In this document: positions 44,898 through 53,179 of the stretch, one piece after another
Position numbering within the stretch: position 1 is the stretch's first letter
How the letters are laid out: each line of letters opens with the position of its first letter
Assembly: GCA_035344155.1 (NCBI GenBank)
Contig: DAORAL010000019.1
Coordinates: forward strand, 1 to 64,000
From: UBA1845 sp002338715
Lineage (GTDB): Bacteria; Planctomycetota; Phycisphaerae; UBA1845
Length of the DNA: 64,000 bases
Direction: 5' to 3'
Notes under the pieces: model-generated
What the model was told of the DNA's origin: nothing
Databases searched by the model: none
What the model saw: only the letters and a program-made list of their open reading frames with translations
Translations under genes and position numbers: made by a program

Positions 44898-45325
44898 GGG
44901 ATCAACTCTTCCGATTCAAACATCTCGACAACATTCTGGCGCACAATGCTTCTCGGCCAACACGACACATTTTTTTGAGGGGGGCAATCCTCCCTCGGTT
45001 CCACCGTGCCACATTGCCCTTCGCAAAAAACTTTACGGTATTCGACCAGTTTCCACGCATTTACCTGTGGGCTTGCTCGGGATCGCCGTAGTTCAATGTA
45101 CCACACAGTTCCTTCTTTTGCGCAGCCCGTGGTTCACCTGGCTTTAGTTATACCCCGACCGGCTGGGTGCCACGGGCTCGTTTCTTTGCCCGCCCAAACG
45201 CAGGTTCAACCGCACCGGGCATCGAAAATCGCATTGAGGCAGGGGCTCGAAGCAACGTCAGCGCGAGGGAATCGTAGCAACGCGGTGGGCTGGCGGTCAA
45301 CTGCCGCGATCCATATCATCCCGGA
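44898..45325. other. Divergent intergenic region upstream of tgt
   Basis: No gene is recognised in these 428 bases between the HTH-EIIA and tgt starts. A diverged inverted repeat (AGCCCGTGG at 45124-45132 with CCACGGGCT at 45170-45178) is the only clear structure. Promoters for both genes must lie here but none is convincing by eye. Confidence 0.4.
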
Positions 45326-46444
45326 ATGTTTCCATTTGAAGTCAGCCATACCGATTCCGATTCGCACGCCCGAACAGGCACCCTGGTCACCCCGCACGGG
45401 ACGATCCGCACGCCGGCATTCATGCCCGTGGGAACCTGCGGAAGCATTAAGGGTGTCACCCCTGCGCAACTTGGCGAAACCGACACCGATATCATGCTGT
45501 GCAACACGTACCACTTGGCCCTTCGCCCGACGGCGGACGTGGTCGCGACCTTTGGCGAATTGCATGATTTCATCGGCTGGTCCGGACCGATCCTCACCGA
45601 CAGCGGCGGCTTCCAAGTCTTCTCGCTCGCCCAGCTCAACCGCATCGATGACGACGGTGTCGAATTCAAATCGCACATCGATGGCGCCGTCCTGACGCTC
45701 AACCCCGAACAGTCGATGGACATTCAAAACAAACTCGGCGCCGACATCATCATGGCCTTCGACCAATGTCCACCGCTTCCTTCGACGCCCGAGTTCGTGA
45801 CCGAAGCCACCGAGCGAACGATCCGTTGGGCGCGCCGCAGCAAGGTAGCGCACACCCGCGACAACCAGGCGCTGTTCGGCATCGTGCAGGGCGGGCTCGA
45901 CGTGGACCTGCGCTTGCGCTGTCTCGATGCGATCGTTGAAATCGGTTTCGATGGTTACGCGCTGGGCGGACTATCGGTCGGCGAATCGTTTGAAGAAATG
46001 AGCACGTGCCTCGCCGGCGTCGCCCACAAGATGCCGACCGATCGACCCCGATACCTCATGGGCGTCGGCATGCCGCGCGATCTGGTCGCGGCCATCCGCA
46101 GCGGCATCGACATGTTCGACTGCGTGCTTCCCACGCGCAATGGCCGCAACGCTTACGCCTTCACGCCGGACGGCTTCCTGAAGATGCGAAACGCCTGCCA
46201 CAAGCTTGACGCATCGCCGATCGATGCGGCATGTGATTGCTACACGTGCAGAACATTTTCACGCGGGTATATTCGCCATTTGTTCCTCGCCAACGAGATG
46301 CTGGGCCCGACGCTGACGTCAATTCACAACATTCGGTTCTTTCAGCGGTTGATGAATCGCATCCGAGAATTGATTCCGCAGGGGAAAATAGAGAGAATCC
46401 ACGACGAATACCCGGTGACGCGAGAAAACAGCAAGGTCGAATGA
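45326..46444 (+). CDS. tgt: tRNA-guanine transglycosylase (queuosine pathway)
   Basis: The 372-aa protein is full-length bacterial TGT, which swaps guanine 34 for preQ1 in tRNAs for Asp, Asn, His and Tyr. The nucleophile region is ILTDSGGFQVFSL (Asp near residue 92), then GIVQGG, ALGGLSVGE, FDCVLPTRNGRNA, and the zinc site CDCYTCRTFSRGYIRHL. The start codon has no strong ribosome binding site. A palindrome of the GTAGGGTCCGC class follows the stop by 6 bases, then yajC. Confidence 0.97.
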   Translation: MFPFEVSHTDSDSHARTGTLVTPHGTIRTPAFMPVGTCGSIKGVTPAQLGETDTDIMLCNTYHLALRPTADVVATFGELHDFIGWSGPILTDSGGFQVFSLAQLNRIDDDGVEFKSHIDGAVLTLNPEQSMDIQNKLGADIIMAFDQCPPLPSTPEFVTEATERTIRWARRSKVAHTRDNQALFGIVQGGLDVDLRLRCLDAIVEIGFDGYALGGLSVGESFEEMSTCLAGVAHKMPTDRPRYLMGVGMPRDLVAAIRSGIDMFDCVLPTRNGRNAYAFTPDGFLKMRNACHKLDASPIDAACDCYTCRTFSRGYIRHLFLANEMLGPTLTSIHNIRFFQRLMNRIRELIPQGKIERIHDEYPVTRENSKVE

Positions 46445-46450
46445 CGTCAC

Positions 46451-46514
46451 GTAGGGTCCGCTGTGCGGACCGTCGCTGCACGTTCGGCCAATCGGTCCGC
46501 ACAGCGGACCCTAC
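46451..46514. repeat. Perfect 22-bp inverted repeat (GTAGGGTCCGCTGTGCGG class)
   Basis: Arms 46451-46472 and 46493-46514 are exact reverse complements with a 20-base spacer. A second, less perfect element with the same arms lies at 46954-47046, so the pair flanks yajC. It begins six bases after the tgt stop codon. Confidence 0.92.
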
Positions 46515-46580
46515 AATTTCGCAAACGAACCAAGTAACCCCGGCGAGACGCAACAACTCGCCAGATCAAAGGAATGAATC

Positions 46581-46934
46581 ATGCTTCAAACGTTCGCCAA
46601 CCTGCTCGCGCAAAGTCCAGCCCCCACCACCCAGCCGACATCCCCGGGACCAAACCCGATGTTCATCGGCTTGATCGTCTGCTTCGGCATCTTTTATTTC
46701 GTGATGATTCGCGGCAACCGCAAGCAGAAACAGGAACGCGCCAACCTGCTCGACAACCTGGCCAAGAACGACCGCGTCATGACCATCGGCGGCTTGCTGG
46801 GCACGATCGTCACCGTCCGCGATCAGGAAGTGGTCCTGAAGGTAGACGAATCCACCAACACAAAAGTAACGTTCCTAAAGTCGTCGATTCAAAGGGTGAT
46901 CACCGACGGAGATTTGAGCACGCCAGAAAAATAA
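46581..46934 (+). CDS. yajC: Preprotein translocase accessory subunit YajC
   Basis: A 117-aa protein with AAAGGA before the ATG. One TM helix (MFIGLIVCFGIFYFVMI, about 33-50) is followed by RGNRKQKQERANLLDNLAKNDRVMTIGGLLGTIVTV, the typical YajC block. It binds SecDF and SecYEG. secD/secF usually follow, as does tgt upstream; tgt is here but secDF is not, and the next gene is on the other strand. The yajC gene is flanked by two hairpins of the same repeat class. Confidence 0.95.
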   Translation: MLQTFANLLAQSPAPTTQPTSPGPNPMFIGLIVCFGIFYFVMIRGNRKQKQERANLLDNLAKNDRVMTIGGLLGTIVTVRDQEVVLKVDESTNTKVTFLKSSIQRVITDGDLSTPEK

Positions 46935-46953
46935 ATGGCTTTGTCGCAAACAT

Positions 46954-47046
46954 GTAGGGTCCACTGTGCGGACTGATCGACGGGTTGCATCAACGCGACC
47001 CCTTACACATAATGAATTCGGCATTGGTCCGCACAGCGGACCCCAC
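46954..47046. repeat. Second GTAGGGTCC-class inverted repeat, downstream of yajC
   Basis: Arms of 20 bases at 46954-46973 and 47027-47046 pair with two mismatches and enclose 53 bases. It begins 20 bases after yajC and ends at the yugP-like stop, so it could serve as a terminator-like boundary for both convergent genes. Confidence 0.88.
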
Positions 47047-47047
47047 G

Positions 47048-47767
47048 TCAGTCGCGCCGACCGCCTAACAATCCCGAGCGAATCAGCAGATACACGAGCG
47101 TCATGATTGCGCTTAGCGTTGCGGCGACGTAGGTCAGGGCCGCTGCGTTGAGAACTTTGTCGACGGCTTGTCGCTCTTCGATCGACACGAAACCCTGCTC
47201 AACGATGATGCGTTTCGCGCGATTGCTTGCGTCGAACTCGACGGGCAGGTTGATCAGTTGAAACAACACCACCGCCGAAAACATGACGATCCCCGCGAGC
47301 ATCAGCCCCATGCCGAAACTCGACTTGCGGCCCCAACTCATGAACATGCCGGCCATGAAAATGATCATCGACAGATTGCTGCCGACCGACGCCAACGGCA
47401 CGATCCCGTTGCGCAGTTTCAGCGGCGCGTAGCCTTTCTTGTCTTGAAGCGCATGGCCAACCTCGTGCGCCGCGATCCCGATCGCCGCAAGCGAACGCCC
47501 CGAATACACCGGCTGACTTAAACGCAGCGTCTTCGTGCGCGGGTCGTAGTGATCCGAGAGATTGCCAGCTACCGGTTCGATCTTCACCTCGCGCATACCG
47601 TTCACGTCGAGAATGCGCTGCGCCGTCTCGACACCACTCATCCCGCTCATCGGACGATACTTCGCAGCCGCCGTGAACGTGGACTTCACGCGATACTGCG
47701 CCCATGCCGCCAACAACATCGGTGGAATCAGCAGCAAGTAATAAAGAGGATCCAATCCAAAATACAT
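47048..47767 (-). CDS. Membrane zinc metallopeptidase, YugP family
   Basis: The 239-aa protein has the YugP fold: an N-terminal TM helix (DPLYYLLLIPPMLLAAWAQY), the zinc motif IAAHEVGHALQDK (His, Glu, His) at about residue 122-132, then two to three TM segments (PLASVGSNLSMIIFMAGMF, GMGLMLAGIVMFSAVVLFQL) and a C-terminal helix TYVAATLSAIMTLVYLLI. It is a neutral zinc metallopeptidase of the cytoplasmic membrane. It is convergent with yajC and its stop lies inside the palindrome. Confidence 0.92.
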   Translation of the reverse strand: MYFGLDPLYYLLLIPPMLLAAWAQYRVKSTFTAAAKYRPMSGMSGVETAQRILDVNGMREVKIEPVAGNLSDHYDPRTKTLRLSQPVYSGRSLAAIGIAAHEVGHALQDKKGYAPLKLRNGIVPLASVGSNLSMIIFMAGMFMSWGRKSSFGMGLMLAGIVMFSAVVLFQLINLPVEFDASNRAKRIIVEQGFVSIEERQAVDKVLNAAALTYVAATLSAIMTLVYLLIRSGLLGGRRD

Positions 47768-47918
47768 CTGTTCGTCTCCACAACCATCGTGTCAGTTTGG
47801 CAGCAATCACCGCCGCCGCGAAGGACTGTAGCAAGCTCCATGCCACAAGGCACGCAACCGAGCCACACGAGGCGCATGCACCGACAACAGATTACAAGTT
47901 CAGCGTTCGCCCCAAGAC

Positions 47919-48038
47919 GTGCCACTGCTCTGTGAGCAGTGCGGAAGCGCAACCCGCTTTTATCAGTCCCAAGCTCAAGGTGACAAGCCCGCCGCCAAGC
48001 GCAATGCCCCAACCTCACGGCTCACAGAGCCGTGGCAC
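47919..48038. repeat. Inverted repeat of the GTGCCACTGCTCTGTGAGC class
   Basis: Left arm near 47919-47939 and right arm near 48016-48038, about 20 bases each, are nearly inverse copies with about 75 bases between. The arms are the same word as in the 7345-7415 repeat, with CACGGCTC in place of CACTGCTC in the right arm. It lies in the gap between the YugP-like and ACT protein genes. Confidence 0.7.
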
Positions 48039-48073
48039 ATCGCGGGCGTCATACGACCGAGCGCAAACCCGAC

Positions 48074-48550
48074 TCAATACAACCGCGCCAAATCGGTTTG
48101 ATCCAGGACTTGGAAACCCTTTTTACCAAGCGCTTCTGCCGCTTGTTCGAGTTGGTCGGCTTGGACGGCCAATGCGGGGCTGCCGTTGGGATGGGTCATC
48201 AACGCATACGCATACGCGACATCGACCTCAGCCGACAGAAACGCCACCCACGTATGCAACAGCGCCTGCTTACCGGGCGGAAGCGCCACCACCAGGATCT
48301 CGGTCTGATTCACCGCAAATCCCGATTGCGTCAAGAGTTCATACGCCGCATCCGGATCGTCCACGATCAGGCGAATAATCGCGCAATCGATCGAATTCAC
48401 CACCGAAAGGGCCAGTATGTGTATATCCGTCTGATCGAATAACCGCGTCACCCGCAGCAACTGCCCGATCCCATTCTGAAGGAAAATCGACAACTGCCGG
48501 GCGGCAGGAAATCCGCTTGCGTAGGCCAGACTAAAGGGCTCAGTGTCCAT
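48074..48550 (-). CDS. Tandem ACT domain protein
   Basis: The Met at 48550 is chosen because the sequence before it has no domain character. The 158-aa protein has two ACT-type repeats: the first has FLQNGIGQLLRVTRLFDQTDIHILALSVVNSIDCAIIRLIVDDPDAAYELL (about 22-72), the second runs to the C terminus (ALMTHPNGSPALAVQADQLEQAAEALGKKGFQVL). ACT domains bind amino acids or other small ligands to regulate enzymes. No enzyme is fused or adjacent, so it may be an independent regulator. Confidence 0.82.
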   Translation of the reverse strand: MDTEPFSLAYASGFPAARQLSIFLQNGIGQLLRVTRLFDQTDIHILALSVVNSIDCAIIRLIVDDPDAAYELLTQSGFAVNQTEILVVALPPGKQALLHTWVAFLSAEVDVAYAYALMTHPNGSPALAVQADQLEQAAEALGKKGFQVLDQTDLARLY

Positions 48551-48899
48551 GGCTGTGAGTTTAATGCTCCGGCTAATGGTTCCAAGAGAATTCCCAGACG
48601 GTCCATCTCCCACCGTCCAAGGTGCCAAAACCGCAGAAAAGCGGCCTGCCATGATGGCAGTCGCGCAGACGCAGCCTTTTCTCTATTCTCGGCAACTAAC
48701 TGTCAACAAACAACTTAAGAATTCCCCAATTCCCCGATTTCGTGGTACCCCACGTGCAACAAACCCCATCGGACCATTGTGTCCGGCGGGATAATGCCTC
48801 TTTTGAAGGCGCGTGTCCGCTCGAATTGAACGAATGAACTGCCCGCATAAGCCGCCCCCAGTCGTGTGGCGCGTGCGGCCCGGCAGAGGAGAACGCAGC

Positions 48900-50831
48900 A
48901 TGTCAAAAATCATCGGAATCGACCTCGGTACCACCAACTCGGTTGTCGCCGTCATGGAAGGCGATCAGCCCAAAGTCCTCACCAACGCCCAGGGCGCCCG
49001 GACCACACCGTCCGTCGTCGCCTTCACCGACAAGGGTGAGCGTCTGGTCGGCCAGGTCGCCCGCCACCAGCAGGTGACCAACCCCAAGAACACCGTCTTC
49101 TCGATCAAGCGGTTCATGGGTCGTCGCCACCACGAGGTCAGCTCCGAAGAAAAGATCGTCCCGTACGAAGTCACCGGCGGTGCCGACGAACTCGTCTCGG
49201 TCAAAATCCGCGACAAGTCGTACACCCCGCCCGAGATCAGCGCGATGATCTTGCAGGACCTCAAGAAAACAGCGGAAGACTACCTCGGCGCAAAAGTCGA
49301 AAGCGCCGTCATCACCGTCCCCGCATACTTCAACGACTCGCAGCGTAAAGCCACCAAAGACGCGGGCGAAATCGCCGGACTCAAGGTCGAGCGCATCATC
49401 AACGAACCGACAGCCGCCGCACTCGCTTACGGTCTCGACAGCGGAAAGAGCGGTAAGGTCGCCGTCTTTGACCTTGGCGGTGGTACGTTCGACATCTCCA
49501 TCCTCGACATCGGCGACAACGTCTTCGAAGTGCTTTCGTCCAACGGTGACGGCCACCTCGGTGGTGACGACTACGACGAAGCCCTCATCGATTTCGTCGC
49601 CGAAGAGTTCCGCAAGACCGAAGGCATCGACCTTCGCAAAGACCCGATGGCCCTCCAGCGCCTCAAAGAAGCCTGCGAGAAAGCCAAGTGCGAACTCTCG
49701 ACCACGATGGAAACCACCATCAACCTGCCGTTTATCACTGCCGACCAGTCCGGTCCGAAGCACTTGCAGATGACCGTGACGCGGACAAAGTTCGACCAGT
49801 TGACCCACACGCTCACCGAGCGCTGTCGCGGTCCGGTCATGGAATGCCTCAAGAGCGCCAAGCATTCGGCTTCGGAAATCGATGAGATCGTCCTCGTCGG
49901 TGGTTCGACGCGCATACCAGCCGTCCAAAAACTTGTCACCGACATTTTCGGCAAGGAACCCAACCGCAGCATCAACCCCGACGAAGTGGTCGGTATCGGT
50001 GCGGCGATCCAGGGTTCGATCCTCTCGGGCGACAAGGACGACATCGTCCTGCTCGACGTCACCCCGCTGACCCTCGGCGTTGAAACCATGGGCGGTGTGC
50101 TCACCCCGATGATCGAAGCCAACACGACGATCCCGACGTCCAAAAGCCAGGTTTACAGCACCGCGGCTGACAACCAGACGGAAGTCACCATCCACGTGTT
50201 GCAGGGCAATCGACCGATGGCGGCTGACAACCGTTCGCTCGGACAGTTCAACCTGTCGGGCATCGCGCCAGCTCCGCGTGGCATGCCGCAGATCGAAGTG
50301 ACTTTTGATATCGACGCGAACGGCATCATCTCGGTGTCGGCGAAGGACAAAGCCACGAACAAGGAACAGTCGATCCGCATCGAAGGTTCGTCGGGTTTGA
50401 GCGACGCCGAAATCGAAAAGATGAAGCGCGACGCGCAGGAGCATGCAGCCGAGGACGTCAAGAAGAAGGAACTCGTCGAAGCCCGCAACCGCGCCGAGCA
50501 GCTGGCATTCGAAACCGAAAAGCAGTTGAAGGAACACGGTGACAAGGTGTCAGCCGAGACGCGCGGCAAGGTCGAAAGCGCCGTCAGCGCCCTGCGTGAA
50601 GCGGCCAAGGGCGACGATGCCGACGCAATCAAGAAGTCATCCGACAACCTGATGCAGGAAGCCCAGGAGATCGGCAAGATCATCTACGAAGAGATGGCCA
50701 AGCAACAAGCCGCCCAACAAGCAGCCGGCGGAACAGCCGAGTCCGCAGGCGCAGACGCCGCCCCCGAATCCGACACAGCCAAAAACGAAGACGTCATCGA
50801 CGCCGAGTTTGAGGTTAAGGAGAGTAAGTAG
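48900..50831 (+). CDS. dnaK: Molecular chaperone DnaK (Hsp70)
   Basis: From the Met of MSKIIGIDLGTTNSVVAV (GAGGAGA upstream) the protein has 643 aa, standard for DnaK. The ATPase domain has GIDLGTTNS, AVFDLGGGTFDISIL and VLVGGSTRIPAVQ; the substrate-binding domain starts around LLDVTPLTLGVETMGG and ends in a helical lid and an acidic, Ala/Gln-rich tail (EMAKQQAAQQAAGGTAE, VIDAEFEVKE). It folds and refolds proteins with DnaJ and GrpE, whose genes are not adjacent. A strong palindrome begins four bases before the stop codon end. Confidence 0.98.
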   Translation: MSKIIGIDLGTTNSVVAVMEGDQPKVLTNAQGARTTPSVVAFTDKGERLVGQVARHQQVTNPKNTVFSIKRFMGRRHHEVSSEEKIVPYEVTGGADELVSVKIRDKSYTPPEISAMILQDLKKTAEDYLGAKVESAVITVPAYFNDSQRKATKDAGEIAGLKVERIINEPTAAALAYGLDSGKSGKVAVFDLGGGTFDISILDIGDNVFEVLSSNGDGHLGGDDYDEALIDFVAEEFRKTEGIDLRKDPMALQRLKEACEKAKCELSTTMETTINLPFITADQSGPKHLQMTVTRTKFDQLTHTLTERCRGPVMECLKSAKHSASEIDEIVLVGGSTRIPAVQKLVTDIFGKEPNRSINPDEVVGIGAAIQGSILSGDKDDIVLLDVTPLTLGVETMGGVLTPMIEANTTIPTSKSQVYSTAADNQTEVTIHVLQGNRPMAADNRSLGQFNLSGIAPAPRGMPQIEVTFDIDANGIISVSAKDKATNKEQSIRIEGSSGLSDAEIEKMKRDAQEHAAEDVKKKELVEARNRAEQLAFETEKQLKEHGDKVSAETRGKVESAVSALREAAKGDDADAIKKSSDNLMQEAQEIGKIIYEEMAKQQAAQQAAGGTAESAGADAAPESDTAKNEDVIDAEFEVKESK

Positions 50832-50917
50832 CGCGGCACCAGCTCTTGATGTGTATTCAGCAGTCAGGCCATAGAGCAAGGTGCATCTTGACGCACCTTG
50901 CTCTATGGCCGCGCTAC
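50828..50917. repeat. Nested palindrome downstream of dnaK
   Basis: An inner perfect 18-bp inverted repeat (50867-50884 with 50893-50910, 8-base loop) is enclosed by an outer 10-bp inverted pair, GTAGCGCGGC (50828-50837) and GCCGCGCTAC (50908-50917). The outer arm starts within the dnaK stop codon. It is probably a mobile palindromic repeat that also acts as the dnaK transcript end. Confidence 0.9.
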
Positions 50918-50948
50918 AAATCGCAAGCAACCAAATAAGGAATTAACG

Positions 50949-51542
50949 TTGGCAATTCAATTGCTTCCAAATCCTTTTTGTTCCCACGAAGACTGGATGA
51001 ACAACGCCTGTACTACGGGCCACATGCAATTCCACGAATTGTCCACCTATTATCGTGAATCGGCGGATGCGCTTGTGGCCCATGCTCAGGCAAACCACCC
51101 GAGTCTTGATTCTCATATCTACGCCATCTGTTTCTTGTATCGTCATTCGTTCGAATTAATGTTGAAGGAATTGATTTGGAAGAGTAGGTACCTAAATTGC
51201 GGCAAATCCGATTGGAAAATGAGTCATGTTCTAAGTGATCTATGGCAAACGGCAAGGAAGAGTGCGCGCGAAACACTTGCAGATGACTATCCGCTCAGCA
51301 AGCATGATGAGGCCCAAGTTACCGAATACTTTTGCCGAATCGAAGAACACGATTCCAATTCTTTTTCGTTTCGCTATCCGTACGATGCTATGAAGAAACC
51401 AACACTTACCGAATTGCGCAATGTCAATATTCGCGTCCTTCAGGAGAATTCGACGGCAATAACTGCATTCCTTGAGAAGTTGTCGTCGAGGGTGCAATAC
51501 TTATTCGACCGCGAAGGCGAACTACGTCAATCGACTGATTAG
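50949..51542 (+). CDS. Hypothetical HEPN-like helical protein
   Basis: The TTG at 50949 is chosen: AAGGA lies eight bases upstream, and the earlier ATG at 50898 lies inside the palindrome. The 198-aa protein is mostly helical; SHIYAICFLYRHSFELMLKELIWKSRYL and MSHVLSDLWQTARKSARE resemble the RxxxELxLKxLI core of HEPN-like domains that occur in toxin and nuclease systems. The C terminus is helical (TAITAFLEKLSSRVQYL). The gene is more AT-rich than its neighbours and lies between two repeat elements next to the RAYT gene, which suggests acquisition. The family call is tentative. Confidence 0.6.
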   Translation: MAIQLLPNPFCSHEDWMNNACTTGHMQFHELSTYYRESADALVAHAQANHPSLDSHIYAICFLYRHSFELMLKELIWKSRYLNCGKSDWKMSHVLSDLWQTARKSARETLADDYPLSKHDEAQVTEYFCRIEEHDSNSFSFRYPYDAMKKPTLTELRNVNIRVLQENSTAITAFLEKLSSRVQYLFDREGELRQSTD

Positions 51543-51549
51543 GACGAAC

Positions 51550-51580
51550 GGGTGGCCCACCTCCTTTTGGAGGTGGGGGA
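51550..51580 (+). repeat. REP unit, plus orientation
   Basis: GGGTGGCCCACC, TCCTTTTGGA and GGTGGGGGA in order form a 31-base hairpin (stem CCCACCTCC/GGAGGTGGG). It has the same word as the units at 36818, 51717 and 52373 and is inverted relative to the last two. Confidence 0.9.
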
Positions 51581-51716
51581 GGCGATGATCGTTGTTGTTC
51601 AATTCTCCGAGACTTCACCGCGCCGCACTCGCCATTGCCGCGAACTCAGTCACAACTATCGAATGACACCGATTCTCTCTGGCACAACCTTCGGCGTTTC
51701 TACACCTATCATCGAC

Positions 51717-51746
51717 TCCCCCACGTCCGGAGGACATGGGCCACCC
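51717..51746 (-). repeat. REP unit downstream of the RAYT gene
   Basis: On the minus strand it reads GGGTGGCCCATGTCC, then TCCGGACGTGGGGGA, a hairpin with a GTCC/GGAC stem, followed by a GTCGATGAT tail. It has the same orientation as the unit upstream of the RAYT gene. Confidence 0.9.
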
Positions 51747-51767
51747 TATCTGCGCTGAAGCGGCGCG

Positions 51768-52349
51768 TTACCATTCGATCGGCCACGCGCCGTCCCAATC
51801 CATCTTCAGCACAGACTCATCGCCCAACTCGTAGTACCGGTAGCTGCTCCACGCCCAGTCCTCGGCTTGATCGACCAAGCCCCTTGTGATCGGATTCTTG
51901 TGACAATAGTCCACCTTCTGCAACAACGCCTTGTGATGCCGCACGTTAAAATCGTATCCACGAACATTCCAAATCGTCTGATCTTCCTTATTCCCAGTTG
52001 CCCACGCATTGAGCGGTTCTGACCAGAGCCGGCCCTCCTCGCGCCAGATTTCTCGGAGACGCTGTTTACCGTGAAACCCCACGTGCTTTTTGAAGGCGTA
52101 CAGAAGTTTGGAAATCGGAACCGGAACATCGCTGCCCCGCGCATGCGGATACAGGATGACGTGAACGTGCTCCGGCATGATCACGTATCCCACTACGCAG
52201 ACTTTGAATCGCTCTTGAAGAATGCGGAGCCCGTCGACGACGATTTGCTTCATCGTATCGTCGTGGAAGAACGTCAGCCGACGCTGGCACGAAATGGTCA
52301 AGAAGTGCGAATCACCCGGCTCGTCGTATCTGCGAAGATGCTTGGGCAT
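51768..52349 (-). CDS. REP-associated tyrosine transposase (RAYT, Y1_Tnp family)
   Basis: A 193-aa single-domain Y1/HUH transposase. The N-terminal SHFLTISCQRRLTFF is followed by VVGYVIMPEHVHVILYP, which contains the HxH metal-binding pair (EHVHV). The catalytic Tyr is predicted in QKVDYCHKNPITRGLV, and WAWSSYRYYELG matches the RAYT end-block. RAYTs nick and join single-stranded DNA at REP hairpins and are thought to have spread them. The gene looks intact and is flanked by REP units at 52373-52402 (upstream) and 51717-51746 (downstream) in the same sense. It has no other transposase partner. Confidence 0.93.
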   Translation of the reverse strand: MPKHLRRYDEPGDSHFLTISCQRRLTFFHDDTMKQIVVDGLRILQERFKVCVVGYVIMPEHVHVILYPHARGSDVPVPISKLLYAFKKHVGFHGKQRLREIWREEGRLWSEPLNAWATGNKEDQTIWNVRGYDFNVRHHKALLQKVDYCHKNPITRGLVDQAEDWAWSSYRYYELGDESVLKMDWDGAWPIEW

Positions 52350-52372
52350 GAATAAGAAGTTAGATCATCGAC

Positions 52373-52402
52373 TCCCCCATGTCCAAAGGACATGCGCCAC
52401 CC
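52373..52402 (-). repeat. REP unit upstream of the RAYT gene
   Basis: On the minus strand it reads GGGTGGCGCATGTCC, then TTTGGACATGGGGGA with a GTCC/GGAC stem. It lies 24 bases before the RAYT start codon and is the likely substrate site of the enzyme. Confidence 0.9.
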
Positions 52403-52403
52403 G

Positions 52404-52431
52404 TCTGGATTCCCGCTTGCGCGGGAATGAC
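52404..52431. repeat. Half-site of the CGCGGGAATGAC repeat class
   Basis: TCTGGATTCCCGCTTGCG, then CGGGAATGAC, is a near-identical copy of one arm of the repeat at 944-1021. It abuts the REP unit upstream of the RAYT gene. Confidence 0.75.
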
Positions 52432-52476
52432 GGCTGGGCGCTTGCTTCCGGGTGCCTCACTGGCCTCCTACCGGCT

Positions 52477-53001
52477 TCACAATCTGCGCATTCCGATCCG
52501 TCGATTGACTTCATCGACCAACATAAGCGATTGCGCGTGCTTCCCGATCGATGCATAGTACAACGACATGAGCTTGCGACCATCCGCATCGCGAAGCACC
52601 ACGAACCCGGTCCACTTCTTGTAGCCGACCGATGCAACCGACGACCACGGCAAGCGCGTGCGCTTGTACCACTTGTCGTAAACGTCAACGCCGTTCGCCG
52701 ACAGCGATAGAATTCCCGGCCCTTTGTCCGACCGAAACCATAAGATCATGTTGCCTACGAAACAGAATAGAACAAGAACCACGTAGCACAACTTGGCATG
52801 GTCCGGATAGATAATCATCAAAGCGATGAGGGTAAACATGGTGCCCACAACGTAAGGCCAAGATCGATCGCGCTTAAGAATCGGCATCGATTTCAGCTTG
52901 AACCAGCGCATACCGTCGTCGTATTCAAACCCGCACTCCGGACAAGCATGGGCGGCTGGTAGCGATTCGAGCACGTAGTCGCATTGTGGGCAGGTTTCCA
53001 T
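52477..53001 (-). CDS. Membrane protein with N-terminal zinc ribbon and PH-like domain
   Basis: From the Met at 53001, 174 aa. A zinc ribbon comes first: CPQCDYVLESLPAAHACPECG (residues 4-24). Two TM helices follow (VVGTMFTLIALMIIY and CYVVLVLFCFVGNMILWF). The C-terminal part (about 90-165) has the strand order of a bacterial PH-like domain: GILSLSANGVDVYDKW, TRLPWSSVASVGYKKW and FVVLRDADGRKLMSLY. It is probably a membrane-associated regulatory or lipid-sensing protein. Family confidence is moderate. Confidence 0.75.
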   Translation of the reverse strand: METCPQCDYVLESLPAAHACPECGFEYDDGMRWFKLKSMPILKRDRSWPYVVGTMFTLIALMIIYPDHAKLCYVVLVLFCFVGNMILWFRSDKGPGILSLSANGVDVYDKWYKRTRLPWSSVASVGYKKWTGFVVLRDADGRKLMSLYYASIGKHAQSLMLVDEVNRRIGMRRL

Positions 53002-53179
53002 ATGGATGCGCCCAAACAAGAGGGGAACGATCCGCACGTCGCGGTTTTGCATGACTTCGTTGTATCACGCGATCGACCTGGCGTCACCATGTTCAACAAA
53101 TTCATTGGGGACGTACCCGACGATGGCGGTCACGATCGCAGCGGCGACATGTGCTTGGTCTTTTGCTATCATCGCATGC

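Noticed and set aside
48903..50537. 544-codon minus-strand frame antisense to dnaK
   Set aside because: This is a well-known artefact of dnaK codon use in GC-rich genomes; no domain or ribosome binding site.
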